Shown here one piece after another: positions 44,488 through 55,898 of a DNA stretch of 64,000 bases. A program made the position numbers and the translations under genes. Positions within the stretch are counted from its first letter, which is position 1. Every line of letters starts with the position of its first letter. This stretch comes from Neocallimastix lanati (nom. inval.). Taxonomy: Eukaryota > Neocallimastigomycota > Neocallimastigomycetes > Neocallimastigales > Neocallimastigaceae. Where the stretch lies: positions 1-64,000 of the forward strand of contig JACVTC010000067.1 of NCBI GenBank assembly GCA_016946835.1, in the 5' to 3' direction. Below the pieces are notes generated by a model, which saw only the letters and a list, made by a program, of their open reading frames with translations, was not told the DNA's origin and ran no database searches.

Positions 44488-47400
44488 ATTATTATTATAT
44501 TATTATTATTATTATTAATAAAATTATTATTGAAATTATTATTATTTAAATTTTGTTCATTTTTTGACAAATTTTTATTAATTAAAATTTTTTCATTATT
44601 TTGATATGAAAAACTATTATTATTATTTTGATCTGAAATATTATAATTATCAATATTTAAATTATTGTTAAAGTTATTATTATTAACATTATAATCATCA
44701 GGAGAATTATTATTATAATTATTATTATGAATATTATTATGAATATTAATATTATTAGGTGGTTTATCAGGAATATTAATGATATTATTATCAGGAATAA
44801 AATAATTATCGTCATTATTGTCATAATTGATGTTGATATTATTATTATTATGTATATTATTATTTGTATAATTGCTTAATAATTTGTTGATAAAAGATAA
44901 ATCTAAGCATAAATTTAATTTATTATTATTGTCTTTAACATAAGGCGAAATTCTTTTTGTAATATCTTTGGTTATACAGGCAGGGGTGTCTTCTTGAAAT
45001 AATACTTCCCTTACTTGATGTAGAGAAAAATTATTATAGTCCATAATTAAATAAGAATTTGAATCATTACTGAAACCTAAGAAAAAACCTTTTTTATCGT
45101 TAGGATCTAATTTTCCTTTCTTGGGAGAGAAATCCTTATAATAAGCGATGCATCCAAAAACTTTAATATGATTAACATGATTGGGAATACCATAAAATAC
45201 TTCATTGGGAATTTGATTATTTATTCCTGAATGAGGAGTAAGATTATAAAGATATTTTGAGTAACGTATAGCAAAATCCCAAAATTTAATGTTGAGTTTA
45301 CTCCAGCTTAATAAACATTTTAGGGAATAAAAAATGGTTTGATTAAATCGTTCAGCAATTCCATTATTTTGAGGATTTCTTGGAGGAGAATAGAGTTTTC
45401 TAATACCATTCTTTTTACAGAATTTGTTGACTCTTCTACTACAATATTCTTTGCCTTGGTCTGATTTGAAATTAGTAATTTTATAGTTTGAAAAAAGATT
45501 ATTTAAATATATGAAAAAATTAATAATAATATCAATGGCATCTGATTTTCTTTTCATTGCAAAGATCCAAGCTTTCCTAGAGAATTCATCAATGAATGTA
45601 ATGATGAATTTAAAACCAAAAAATGAATCCGGGAAAGGACCAACAATGTCGGAGTGGATAACATCTAATAACTTGGTAGCTTTAGAAGTTATTCTGTTGT
45701 GAGGTAACCTTTTCATTTTAGCTATTCCACATGTAATACAATTATTGTCGTTGTTATTATGACTTGTGGTGTGTTCCTTTATAAATTTTGATAAATCTTT
45801 GTGATAGAAGTGACCAAGTCTTCTATGCCAAAGATTATCATTATCGGTGTTCATAATTAAGTTATTATATTTATTATTTATTTTGATTCTAAATGTGTTT
45901 CTTCCATCAATTGATCTATAAGTGTTAATGATATTATTATCATTGTCTGTAATGATAAGGTGTGGCTCATTGTTAATAAGCTTAATAATTGATATTAATT
46001 CAGTGTAGGTAAATTGTATACCACTAATTAAATTTTTATTTGCGTGCCTAGAATAAAATACTTTACTTAAGGTAATGTCATAACCGTTAATTGAGCCTTT
46101 GTATGCACCAAATCCCTCGAATTCCATTTCAGAATTGTTGGCACATGTTAAATTAATTTTGTATTTTTTAAAGTTAGTTAATAAACTTCGGTTATTAGTA
46201 ATATGAACAATTGTACCAGAATCATAGATCCAAGTTGATTCGTTGTTGTCATAAGTAGTGCAATTGTTATTGTTATCATAATTATTAATATAATTAGTAT
46301 TATTAGTGTAATTTATATCATTATTAAGTTCTTTATGTAAATTATTATTTTTACTTTCATAATTATTAAGATTATTATTAAAATTTTTATTTAATTTATT
46401 TTTATCATTTTTATAATTATTAAGGTTATGAGTAGATTTATTTAAGTTATTTAAAAAATCAACATTATCAAGACTATTGTTAATCATGTGACTTAAATTT
46501 TCATAATTTATGTAATAATCATAATCAACAGGTAAATTGTTATTTTCAATGTTATTAATATAATTATTACGATTTTTATAATTTTTATTATAATTTTTAT
46601 TATTATTTTTATAATTTTTATTATAATTTTTATCATAATTGTTATTAAATTTATTATTATTATAATTATTGTTATTAAATCTGTTATTATAGTTATTATT
46701 ATTATTATTATTATTATTAAATTTAGTTTGATCCATGGTTCCGTTTGTTCTCCCGTTGTAATGGCATTCATTTGTTAAATGACCAAGTTGGTTACAAATA
46801 TGACAGTATTTATTTGGAATTCTTCTTGGTTGAGAATTATTTTGTCTGTGGCTTTTATACTTATTATTTCTGTTAAATACTAGGTCTAAATCCATGGGAT
46901 CATCGTAGTTATTATAATTGTTACGGTTATTATGGTTAATTTGTGGCTTGATTATTTTTTGTTCATTCATGCATCTAATAAATATATTTCTTGATTTGAT
47001 GAAATCATAATATTCGTCAGCTGTTTTACCAGGTTCAGGCAGGAATGCAATTTGTAATTCCTTTGGTAGCGCCTTGAACATATATTGGATCTTGTCATTT
47101 TCAATCATATCGTAATTGGCGGTTTTAAGTTTGTTAAAAATGTTTAACATGTCAGATAAACATTTTAAAACTTCCATATAGTTTCGAGGCTTCATAATTT
47201 TCAGTTTCTTTATTAATTTTTCTACAATTAGTTCATCTGCCTCTTGGTTAATCTCTTCCAGTTTCTTGATCATATCAAAAGCAGATTCTAAATCCTCAAT
47301 ATCTTGATAAATTGATTCATCCACAGACTTGATGATAATAAAAACAACCTTTGAGTTGTTTTTATCAATTTCCCCAAAGTTTTCATGGTCTCTATCGGCT

Positions 47401-47523
47401 TCATTAAAAATATTGGTTGTGGCGTAATCAGAGATCTTTGGCTTTCAAAATGTTAATGAGTAACTTTTACCACATTTTGAAGTTGGAACCCTTGTAAACG
47501 AAACATTCAGCGCTGTCAGACAT
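44433..47523 (-). pseudogene. Copia gag-protease-integrase, 5' end damaged
   Basis: A plausible gag ATG lies at 47523 (MSDSAECFVYKGSNFK), but a TAA and a frameshift follow within about 90 nt. The open 963-residue frame begins at 47324, at a GTG codon. It contains a Gag_2-type region (VDESIYQDIEDLESAFDMIKKLEE...), a zinc knuckle CHICNQLGHLTNEC, and a long Asn/Tyr-rich insertion. The copia protease follows (STWIYDSGTIVHIT, D-S-G). The integrase has a zinc finger (LWHRRLGHFYHKDL ... CITCGIAK) and core (HSDIVGPFPDSFFG, FKSDQGKEYCS, NNGIAERFNQTI). It ends in a second poly-Asn tract at the inserted solo LTR. Confidence 0.88.
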
Positions 47524-47530
47524 TTTCGGT

Positions 47531-47549
47531 TGTTTGAGACTCTTAATCT
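47531..47549 (-). other. Putative copia primer site complementary to a tRNA-Lys(CUU) anticodon arm
   Basis: The + strand reads GTTTGAGACTCTTAATCT. GAGACTCTTAATCTC is the known anticodon arm of eukaryotic tRNA-Lys-CUU. It sits just inside the 5' LTR and 5' of the gag ATG. Priming by an internal tRNA fragment is established for Drosophila copia (initiator tRNA half); the tRNA-Lys assignment here is inference. Confidence 0.5.
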
Positions 47550-47568
47550 ATTAAAGATTGTTTAATTA

Positions 47569-47782
47569 ATTAATATAAATTTATTATTTATAAAATATAA
47601 ATAAATGGTTAACAAAGATTTAAAGTTCAGAGAAAATTACATGTATTTATATTTAATTGGGGCTTGTTATAGATACATATTAATTTATATTTAATTTATA
47701 ATTACAATGTATTTAATATAATTTAATTTAATATTTTATTAAACCTAAGCTAGAATATAACTTTATATTAATAAAGTTAACA
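47569..47782 (-). repeat. 5' LTR of the copia element
   Basis: It matches 41899-42112. The match ends at 47569, but a TG at 47559 would give TGTT/AACA ends, so the inner edge is uncertain by about 10 bp. Confidence 0.75.
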
Positions 47783-48540
47783 TTTTTCTTTTTTTGTTAA
47801 AACCTAAATTATTGTTGAAGAGATGACTGTCAATGTAATTTTATTTATTATTGATTAATAAATACTCTTTTTTATTATTTATTAAAAAATACTCTTTTTA
47901 TTATTTATTATTTATTATTTATTATAAATACTTTTTTTATTATTTATTATTTATTATAAATACTCTTTTTTATTATATATTATTTATTATTTATTATTTA
48001 TTATTTATTATTAATAAATACTCTTTTTATTATTAATTTTTATTTCTTATTTCTTATTTTATTATTTTATTATTTATTACTTATTATTTATTATTTATTA
48101 TTTATTATTTATTATTTATTATATATTATTTATTATTTATTAATAAATACTCTTCTTTTTATTATTTATTATTTATTAATAAATACTCTTCTTTTTATTA
48201 TTTATTATTTATTAATAAATACTCTTCTTTTTATTATTTATTATTTATTAATAAATACTCTTCTTTTTATTATTTATTATTTATTAATAAATACTCTTCT
48301 TTTTATTATTTATTATTTATTAATAAATACTCTTCTTTTTATTATTTATTATTTATTAATAAATACTCTTCTTTTTATTATTTATTATTTATTAATAAAT
48401 ACTCTTCTTTTTATTATTTATTATTTATTATTTATTATTTATTATTTATTATTTATTATTTATTTTATTTATTATTTATTATTTATTATTTATTATTATT
48501 TATTAATTATTATTATTTATTATTTTAAATACCTTTAATA
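47783..48540. repeat. ATT-rich satellite with an 8-copy 36-bp minisatellite
   Basis: This is mostly TTATTTATTA simple repeat. Within about 48134-48420 are eight near-identical 36-bp units, each with AAATACTCTTC and TTTTTATTATTTATTATTTA. There is no gene; an open frame across it is an artefact of the repeat. Confidence 0.9.
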
Positions 48541-48901
48541 CTCATGGTTTAAGTTTAAAAAAAATTTAAAAAATTATCAACACATCAAAATTCGGGAAAA
48601 GTGCATTTCCCAATGGTTCATTTCGTAATGGGACTTATAATAATTTTAAAATGAATCCATACATTTTTAAGATATTCTATATAATCATAAATAACTCTAT
48701 AAATAAATAATTATATTTCAAAAGAAATAATAATATATTTTTTCAATTAAATATTATTAAATAACTATTTCAAAAGAAATAATAATATATTCTATTAAAA
48801 AAGAATTATAAAAAATTATTTTTACAATTGAATATTAATAAATCATATATACTGATAAAGAATTTTTATAATTTAATAATTTTATAATTTAAAATTAATA
48901 G

Positions 48902-49284
48902 TGATATAAAACAAATATGTGTAGTAACATATTTGTATATTTAATAATAATTATTAAATATTAAATTTATATCTTTTTGATAATAATTATTTTATTTTAT
49001 TTTATTTCAATATGTATTATTATAATTATAATAATTATAATACTTTAATTCATATAAAATTTATATAGTTCTATGTATTAGAATATATAATTAATATATA
49101 ACCTATTTCTTATAAATAGATTAAATTATTTCTATTAGAAATAGTGGAACTCTCTTGTAAAATTTTAGGAATTAGAATTATTATTTTAATTGTACGAATA
49201 ATATAATTGTATTAATAAAATTTACTAAACTACCATTATTTAAAACCCACTGCATATAAATTATTGCACATAAAAGTCATATTA
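48902..49284 (+). repeat. Solo LTR-C (diverged, opposite orientation to element C)
   Basis: TGATATAAAACAAATATG ... GCACATAAAAGTCATATTA matches the reverse complement of the element C LTR. 4-bp duplications ATAG are at 48898-48901 and 49285-49288. It is inserted in the 5' LTR of element D. Confidence 0.8.
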
Positions 49285-49310
49285 ATAGAATATACACGTG
49301 ATCAAACAAA

Positions 49311-49876
49311 TGATATGCGGGACTTTTATGTGCTATATTTTAATTATAATAATATAGTTATATCTTTATTTAATTTATTATTCCTTTTCCTAAAAACTAA
49401 AAAACCCCCTTTCTAAATTAATTTATTAGAAATTGGTTATTATTAAGAAATTACATTTTAAAATTATAAAATTTAATAGTATGAAATATATTTTAAACAT
49501 ATAATATAAATTATATATATATAAGAATACAATATCTATATTTAAATAATAAATGTATATTATATGTAAAATAAAAAAATAAATATAAAATAATACATAA
49601 TAATATATTGTATAATATAATAAAAATCCTATTAAAGTTAAATATAAAAATATTATTATATTTTAATATAATAATATATAATTATAAAATAAATAATATA
49701 ATATAATATATTATAAAATAATATGTAATTTAATATATATTATAATAGTAATTATAATATAATAATGAATAATTAATAATATATTATAAAAATTATTATC
49801 AAAAGATATAAATTTAATATTTAATAATTATTATTAAATATACAAATATGTTACTACACATATTTGTTTTAGATCA
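49311..49876 (-). repeat. 3' LTR of element C
   Basis: On the + strand it reads TGATATGCGGGACTTTTATG ... TTTTAGATCA, 566 bp. Just inside, the minus strand has TTAGCGTGGGC, a polypurine-like tract matching those of elements 1 and 2. Confidence 0.95.
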
Positions 49877-50190
49877 AAATTGCCCACGCTAAGATAGCAA
49901 TTTATATATGAAATTAAGTATAGTTCTCTATACGAGAAGAATTCTTAATTGAAGATAAAATTGACTATTAACAAAATAATAATTTTTATAAGATAATTAT
50001 ATTGTAGAATATTATTTCATTTTTAAAGAAAATTTAATATTTACTATGTTAGTTATTAAAATATTCATTAATATAATTTGAATATCTCAAATACAAAATT
50101 TATAAAAATTATGATAAATTTATAATTTAAATTTTGATTCAATTTTTAAAAAAAAAAAAAATTTGTTATTAAATTTTTGTTAATAATATA

Positions 50191-50239
<49 letters not shown>

Positions 50240-50245
50240 ATAATA
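49877..50245. other. 3' untranslated part of element C
   Basis: It contains the purine-rich tract next to the LTR, AT-rich sequence, an (AT)n run and a T30-class run immediately past the pol stop. No gene is seen. Confidence 0.6.
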
Positions 50246-53200
50246 TTATTCTCTATAAGGTAGAATATTTTTGATGTGTACATTCCTCTTTAATATAATT
50301 CCAGTTTTATCTTCTTGTAATTTAACAGTATTCCAAGTGATTTCTTTGATTGTATAGGGTCCAATATAATAAGGGTCCAATTTATGTCTTTGAAACATTC
50401 TTATTTTTACTTTATCACCGATTTTGTATTCATGAATCTTTTCCATACTTTTCTTTGCTTCTCTTCTTGTCTTCCAATAGTTAATTGTCCCAAACTTTTT
50501 ATTGGCTGCATCTTTAATCCATTTTGTATGTTCTATTAATCTTTCTAATAATAATTCTTCAATTGGTTGCTCAATGGATTCTCCTAATGAACAAAGTATA
50601 TTGATTTCATTTGGGAGTATATCTTCACGTCCATATAATAATTCAAAACTTGAATATCCACTAACAGAAGATTTTGAAGTCCTGATAGCCCATAAAGCTA
50701 AAGGTAGTAAGGTATCCCAATCATTATTTTTACCAGCAAAATTCCTAAGTTGTTTTCCAATCTCTCTATTTCTATTTTCGACCAAGCCATTAGAAGCAGG
50801 ATGGTAACGAACAACAAAATGAATATATACACCATAAAGATCTAAGAATATTTTGGTGAAATCACTATTCAACTGGGTTCCATTATCCATATTAATTATT
50901 TGTGGTAACCCATGTCTACTAAAAACATTAATTAAAAAGGTGATAACATCTTGAGAAGTAATTGTTTGAGAGGCTTCAGCTTCAACCCATAAAGTAAAAT
51001 AATCTACACAAACTATAATATACTTATTACCTTTGGATGTGGTTTTTAAAGGTCCAATAATATCCAATCCTAATCTGACAAAAGGAGCCTCTACAGGAGT
51101 TCTAAATTGTTCAACTAAATTGGGAGAAGGTTCCGATCTGTTTAATTGGCATATTTTACAAATTGAAATATACTTCTTTATATCCAAAATCATATTTTTC
51201 CAATAAAAATTTTGTTTTATTCTATCATATGTCTTTTGTAGGCCTTCATGGCCGATCCTATGGGCCATTCCGATAATTTTTATTTTTTCCAAATAATCAT
51301 CTATTACTAGTCTAAGTTTACCTCTATCTTTAATATATGTTTTATCATTAATAGTGATAATCCTCTCTGTCAAAAACTTTTTCATAAATTCTGAAATATA
51401 TTTTTCATTTTCAATTTCATCAATAAATTCTCTGGGAGTATCCTCTTCGTTATTATTATTAATTATTATATTATTATTATCAACTATACCATTTCCACCA
51501 TTTTCGCTTCTATTACCTTCATCATCAATATTATTTTCATTGTTTTCTTTTACGTTACCTTCAGTATTACTATTATTATCGTTTACCAAAGCATTAGTAG
51601 TAACAATATCTTTCCTTTTTATACGAGAAAGTGCATCAGCTAATATATTTGCTCTCCCGGGTTGATAAACAACGTCAACTTGTAACTGACTAAATAAAAG
51701 ACACCAACGAGCATGTTTACTTGTATTTGGTTCATTGTTTTTAATTATAGGAACTAAAGGTTGATGATCTGTGTAAAGAATAGTCCGAAAAGGGTTTCCA
51801 AGAATATAGGGTTTAAACTTATTAATGCAGTAGTAAGCTGCAGTTCCTTCCAATTCAGTAATAGAGTAATTATGTTCAGATTTACTTAAAGAACGACTAA
51901 TATAAAATACTGGGTGTTCTATTTTATCTTCATATAGTTGTAATAATACTCCACCTATCCCTAGATAGCTAGCATCTGTACGAATAATAAAGGGTTTATC
52001 GAAACGTGGATAACATAAGATAGGTGCGTTACAAAGAGAATTCTTCATATTATCAAAACTAATAGTTTGTTCTTTAGTCCAAATAAAAGGTGAGTTTTTC
52101 CTTAAAAGTTTATGTAGGGGTTCAGAAATAGAAGCATAGTTTTCAATAAAATTTCTGTAATATCCAACCATTCCAAGAAAAGAACGTAATTCAGAAATAT
52201 TGGTAGGAATATCTAAATTCTTGATTGCATCTACTTTTCTTTCTATGGGTAATAACCCCTTATTTGAAATCTTGTGTCCCAACGCTTCAACTTCGTAAAC
52301 ACAGAAATGACACTTTTCAATATTCATTTTTAATTTATTATTTCTAAGAATTTCAAAAACATTTGTTAAATCTATTAGATGTTGTTCAATGGATGGTGAA
52401 TATACAATAATATCATCCAAATATATTTGAACACATTTATTTATTAAGTCAAAGAATATACGATTCATTTCTCTCTGGAAGGTAGCAGGAGCGTTGGTCA
52501 AACCAAAAGGCATTACCTTAAAGTAATAATTTCCAAACTTAGTAGTAAATGAAGTAAGTTCTTGATCATCCTTAAACATAGGTATCTGGTGATACCCACT
52601 AAACAGATCCAAAGTTGAAAAAATATAAGCATCTTTTAGAGCATCAAAAATTTCTTGTATTATCGGGATTGCATAGGCATCCTTTTTAGTGATATTATTT
52701 AATAATCTATAATCTATACATAATCTCCAACGACCGTTTTTCTTAGGTACTAATACAATAGGTGACGACCATGGTGAATGAGATGGTAAAATGAGTCCTT
52801 TATCTATTAATTTCTTTAATTCTATTTTTAAAGCTTCTAATTGAATTTGAGAAATTCTATAAGCTTTTTGTTTAATAGGTTTACTACCTGCAATTAGTTC
52901 AATATGGTGAGGTAGTAATTCTGAAGGTTCCAAATCATCACTGGAAACGGCTATAACATCTGTATAAGAATTTAATATTTTTTTGAATTCTGCCTTAAAA
53001 TCCAAATCTTTGATATCCATATTATCAATTAATACTTCAAGAATTTTATTTTTATCAACATTCTCATTAATACTATTAATATTATTAATTATTGTAGAAG
53101 GTGGATTTTCTATTATATAACAAAACATAGCTTGAGATTGAAAAATTTGAACGTCCTCTAATGGTACTAAGGGTACAACGTTAAAACTGAAAATACCATT

Positions 53201-54328
53201 GATATTATTAATTTTATTTCTCACATATAAATATTTACTATTAGCATCTACTAGCAACTTATAATCCGCTTGTGTTTTTAAATTAATAATTATATCAAAA
53301 ATAGGATCACCGTTATCCACGACTCTAAATTCAGTATTAATTTTTAATGTTCCAATTTGTACTTCAAGTTGAACTATTTCATAAACCTTTTCTTCAACAT
53401 CAGATAAAGCTTGATGTACTCTGCCAGAGGTAGTTCTTACAACAGTATAATTTTTGATGAATTTTGTGAGGAATTTCCTAGTTACTAAATTCGCGTTACT
53501 ACCACCATCAATTAAAATAGCGGCAGGATAACCATCAACGGAACCACTGACCACAGCAATATCGTGTTCCTGGACTTCCCTGGTACAGTAGCAATGTGTC
53601 GGATTGTTGACAATCTCAAAATTTTCGATGTCATCGTAACATTCCGCATAGCCTATGATTGTTTCCTCTTCTGTTTTCAATTTTTTGAAACTTCTGTTAA
53701 CATCGGCACGCAAGGCACTACTAATTCCTAATAACTGAGCCAAATTAATATTAGCTGGGGTATTTCTCAATTCTTCCACAATATCGTATGGTTCAACACC
53801 CTCTAACAATTGAATTATTTGACCAACTCTGGTAGCTTTGTCCTTCGTTTTATCTCTTTCTTTATCATTGGTAGGGTTCATTCTATTTCCAATTCCAATT
53901 TTATTTAGATTATTAACTTTACTATTTTTACCAATTTCTTCATTTTGAGTGTTCAAGTTATCCGTTTTATTTTTATTATTGTTCTCTACATCCAAGTCAA
54001 CTTTATTCATAATATCCAAATCTGCTTTATCCACAATATCCAAACTATTATTCCTTATTTTCTTACCTATACTTCCAAAATCATTATCGTTCAATACCTT
54101 CGTTTTGTTAATATTTAGTTTATCTAAATTTCCATCATTAATACTTTCCAATGTATTATTATCCACATTTTCGTTGTCATGTTTATTAGTTATATCATGA
54201 TTAAAATTTTTAGTATTATTAATATTGTAATTAATTTTTGGTTTATTCTTAAGGGGTAACTCTACAATATTTCTATTTCTTAAATTATATTTTATTTTAG
54301 GTGAATTATTTATTGTATTATAATACAT
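50246..54328 (-). CDS. Element C Pol (protease-RT-RNase H-integrase)
   Basis: The 1360-residue frame is intact. The same frame is open farther upstream to the gag stop (about 54530), so translation by -1 frameshift is more likely than from this ATG. The retropepsin-like site reads AAILIDGGSNANL near residue 274, with G where S/T is usual. RT has VPKKNGRWRLCIDYRLLN and YLDD near 636. RNase H has TDASYLGIGGVLLQ, TDHQPLVPI and DALSRI; an Asn/Glu-rich linker follows. The integrase zinc finger is near 1020-1060 (HRIGHEG ... CKICQLNR). The core has LGLDIIGPLK, NMDNGTQLNSDF and HPASNGLVENRN. The C terminus has GPYTIKEI and no chromodomain. Confidence 0.95.
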   Translation of the reverse strand: MYYNTINNSPKIKYNLRNRNIVELPLKNKPKINYNINNTKNFNHDITNKHDNENVDNNTLESINDGNLDKLNINKTKVLNDNDFGSIGKKIRNNSLDIVDKADLDIMNKVDLDVENNNKNKTDNLNTQNEEIGKNSKVNNLNKIGIGNRMNPTNDKERDKTKDKATRVGQIIQLLEGVEPYDIVEELRNTPANINLAQLLGISSALRADVNRSFKKLKTEEETIIGYAECYDDIENFEIVNNPTHCYCTREVQEHDIAVVSGSVDGYPAAILIDGGSNANLVTRKFLTKFIKNYTVVRTTSGRVHQALSDVEEKVYEIVQLEVQIGTLKINTEFRVVDNGDPIFDIIINLKTQADYKLLVDANSKYLYVRNKINNINGIFSFNVVPLVPLEDVQIFQSQAMFCYIIENPPSTIINNINSINENVDKNKILEVLIDNMDIKDLDFKAEFKKILNSYTDVIAVSSDDLEPSELLPHHIELIAGSKPIKQKAYRISQIQLEALKIELKKLIDKGLILPSHSPWSSPIVLVPKKNGRWRLCIDYRLLNNITKKDAYAIPIIQEIFDALKDAYIFSTLDLFSGYHQIPMFKDDQELTSFTTKFGNYYFKVMPFGLTNAPATFQREMNRIFFDLINKCVQIYLDDIIVYSPSIEQHLIDLTNVFEILRNNKLKMNIEKCHFCVYEVEALGHKISNKGLLPIERKVDAIKNLDIPTNISELRSFLGMVGYYRNFIENYASISEPLHKLLRKNSPFIWTKEQTISFDNMKNSLCNAPILCYPRFDKPFIIRTDASYLGIGGVLLQLYEDKIEHPVFYISRSLSKSEHNYSITELEGTAAYYCINKFKPYILGNPFRTILYTDHQPLVPIIKNNEPNTSKHARWCLLFSQLQVDVVYQPGRANILADALSRIKRKDIVTTNALVNDNNSNTEGNVKENNENNIDDEGNRSENGGNGIVDNNNIIINNNNEEDTPREFIDEIENEKYISEFMKKFLTERIITINDKTYIKDRGKLRLVIDDYLEKIKIIGMAHRIGHEGLQKTYDRIKQNFYWKNMILDIKKYISICKICQLNRSEPSPNLVEQFRTPVEAPFVRLGLDIIGPLKTTSKGNKYIIVCVDYFTLWVEAEASQTITSQDVITFLINVFSRHGLPQIINMDNGTQLNSDFTKIFLDLYGVYIHFVVRYHPASNGLVENRNREIGKQLRNFAGKNNDWDTLLPLALWAIRTSKSSVSGYSSFELLYGREDILPNEINILCSLGESIEQPIEELLLERLIEHTKWIKDAANKKFGTINYWKTRREAKKSMEKIHEYKIGDKVKIRMFQRHKLDPYYIGPYTIKEITWNTVKLQEDKTGIILKRNVHIKNILPYRE

Positions 54329-54504
54329 TTTATTAGTATAATCATTTTCGCTTAATTCTTCATTATTAATTTTTCTTTTTGTTTTTGGTAGTAAGGATGA
54401 ATATTTTTCATCTCTACTACGTTTTGCAGCAGCAATAATATTTTTGTAATTATCATTCCATGAGGTAGCTGCAATTATACTAGGGTTGGCATTTTGATTA
54501 AAGG

Positions 54505-54535
54505 AAGTTAGCCTTCTTCCATTATCTAGTTTTTT
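54505..54535 (-). promoter_or_regulatory. -1 ribosomal frameshift site between gag and pol
   Basis: The minus strand reads CAA AAA AAC TAG at the end of gag. A AAA AAC is a classical X XXY YYZ slippery heptamer (54529-54535) directly before the stop. A -1 slip there enters the pol frame, which I read through to the pol ATG with no stop. Eight bases past the heptamer is GGAAG-AAGGCTAA-CTTCC, a 5-bp hairpin at the usual spacing for a stimulator. Confidence 0.85.
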
Positions 54536-55650
54536 TGAGAATATAAGGAATTAATATAATTTTCATAATATGGATCATTTTGGAATCTATCAAAAGCAAC
54601 GCAATCTTTTAAAACATGATCCGGTTGATGACAGAAATAACAGGTTTTAATTTTTAAATTTTTCATTTGATTAGTTAAATCGTCTATAACATCAGAATTA
54701 TTATTATAATTATTTGTATTGTGATTCATATTACGATTATTGTTATTACTATTATTATAATTATTACCATTGTTATAATTATTATTAAAATTATTGTTAC
54801 CAAGATTATTGTTATTATTAAAACTATTAAAATTTGGGTTTCTAAAATTTCTCAAAACGCTAGAATTCATTCTAGATGATGAATTTAATGATACATTATT
54901 AAATCTTCTTATTCTATTAAAATTTCCTGAATTGTTAAATGTATTAAAATTATTATTAAATGGAGTGAAATTTGAATTATTATTATATTGATCAATGAAA
55001 GCATTATTAAGATTTGATCTACCAGGTTGGGAAAAATTATTTCTTCTATTATAATTATTGATATTACCATAAGGACCCCACATTTCTTGGTTTCCTTGAG
55101 ATTGAGTTAATATATTTTCATATTTCTCAGCTAATTTACAGGCAGTTTCAAGGTCAGGAGCTTCAGCCATGGCGATTCTTTCATAAATTCTACTACGAGG
55201 TCTCAAGGCATTTTCATAGTCGATCACTGAGAAGGAAGATTGGTCTGCGGAATCTAATTGATCATATAACTCTAAGAATCTAGTATTAAAGTCGTAAATA
55301 CTTTCATTTGGATTGATCATAATTTTCTTAATTTGTCTTAATTTGTCTTCTTTCAGATTTTCTCTCCAATATTTCTTTTTAATTAGGTATACACATTCAT
55401 CTAGTGTTAGAATCCGATTCAACTTGACTTGTTCTATATGAAGTACACGAACTATATCATCCTCACAGGATGCAATGATATAACTGAATTTTCCTGCATC
55501 CGTTACAATACGTTCCCTTCTAAACCAGTCAGTAATACGAAACTTCCAAATTTCTGCATCTTTATGAACACCTCCAATCCTTGGTAGAGTTCTAGTATCG
55601 ACATCATCGTTATCCACTAGAGTTGTCGAAGTAGTAGGTGAACTTGACAT
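54526..55650 (-). CDS. Element C Gag with zinc knuckle
   Basis: The frame is open from 55698, but the first 16 residues (MYLYIYILLIIW...) come from AT-rich leader. I choose the second Met at 55650 (MSSSPTTSTTLVDND). A retrotransposon capsid-type region follows (DAEIWKFRITDWFRRERI, LTLDECVYLIKKKYWRENLKEDKL, RQIKKIMINPNESIYDFNTRF). It has an Asn-rich middle and a CCHC knuckle CYFCHQPDHVLKDC near the C terminus. It is the structural protein of the particle. The frame ends in the -1 frameshift signal to pol. Confidence 0.9.
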   Translation of the reverse strand: MSSSPTTSTTLVDNDDVDTRTLPRIGGVHKDAEIWKFRITDWFRRERIVTDAGKFSYIIASCEDDIVRVLHIEQVKLNRILTLDECVYLIKKKYWRENLKEDKLRQIKKIMINPNESIYDFNTRFLELYDQLDSADQSSFSVIDYENALRPRSRIYERIAMAEAPDLETACKLAEKYENILTQSQGNQEMWGPYGNINNYNRRNNFSQPGRSNLNNAFIDQYNNNSNFTPFNNNFNTFNNSGNFNRIRRFNNVSLNSSSRMNSSVLRNFRNPNFNSFNNNNNLGNNNFNNNYNNGNNYNNSNNNNRNMNHNTNNYNNNSDVIDDLTNQMKNLKIKTCYFCHQPDHVLKDCVAFDRFQNDPYYENYINSLYSQKN

Positions 55651-55698
55651 TTTAAGAAAATTCCAAATAATGAGTAGTATATATATATATAAATACAA

Positions 55699-55862
55699 TA
55701 ATATATAGTCTTATTAACTAATAAAACGCGTTCAATAATTTATAAAAATTAAATATATATTTTATCACTATTAAAAATTTTTACTATTTATTTTTGTTAC
55801 TAAGTATTATTATCAATATTAATATTATTATAATTATTATTTATTATTATTACATATATTAT

Positions 55863-55898
<36 letters not shown>

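Larger units (their letters stand above)
41899..47782 (-). mobile_element. Ty1/copia element, decayed
   Basis: The minus-strand order is LTR - gag - protease - integrase - RT - RNase H - LTR, the copia order (integrase before RT). The LTRs (about 47569-47782 and 41899-42112) match over 212 bp with three differences noted by eye. A G-rich polypurine tract, GAGGGGGAG on the minus strand (about 42113-42121), abuts the 3' LTR. The gene body has an early stop, frameshifts, an in-frame TAG and an inserted solo LTR. Outer LTR edges are uncertain and no target duplication could be fixed. Confidence 0.88.

Noticed and set aside
48134-48420. Possible CRISPR-like regular array of 36-bp units
   Set aside because: The units are contiguous and identical with no unique spacers, in a eukaryotic AT-rich satellite; it is a minisatellite.
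51354-51665. 103-codon forward frame inside element C
   Set aside because: It is the antisense shadow of the intact pol ORF.
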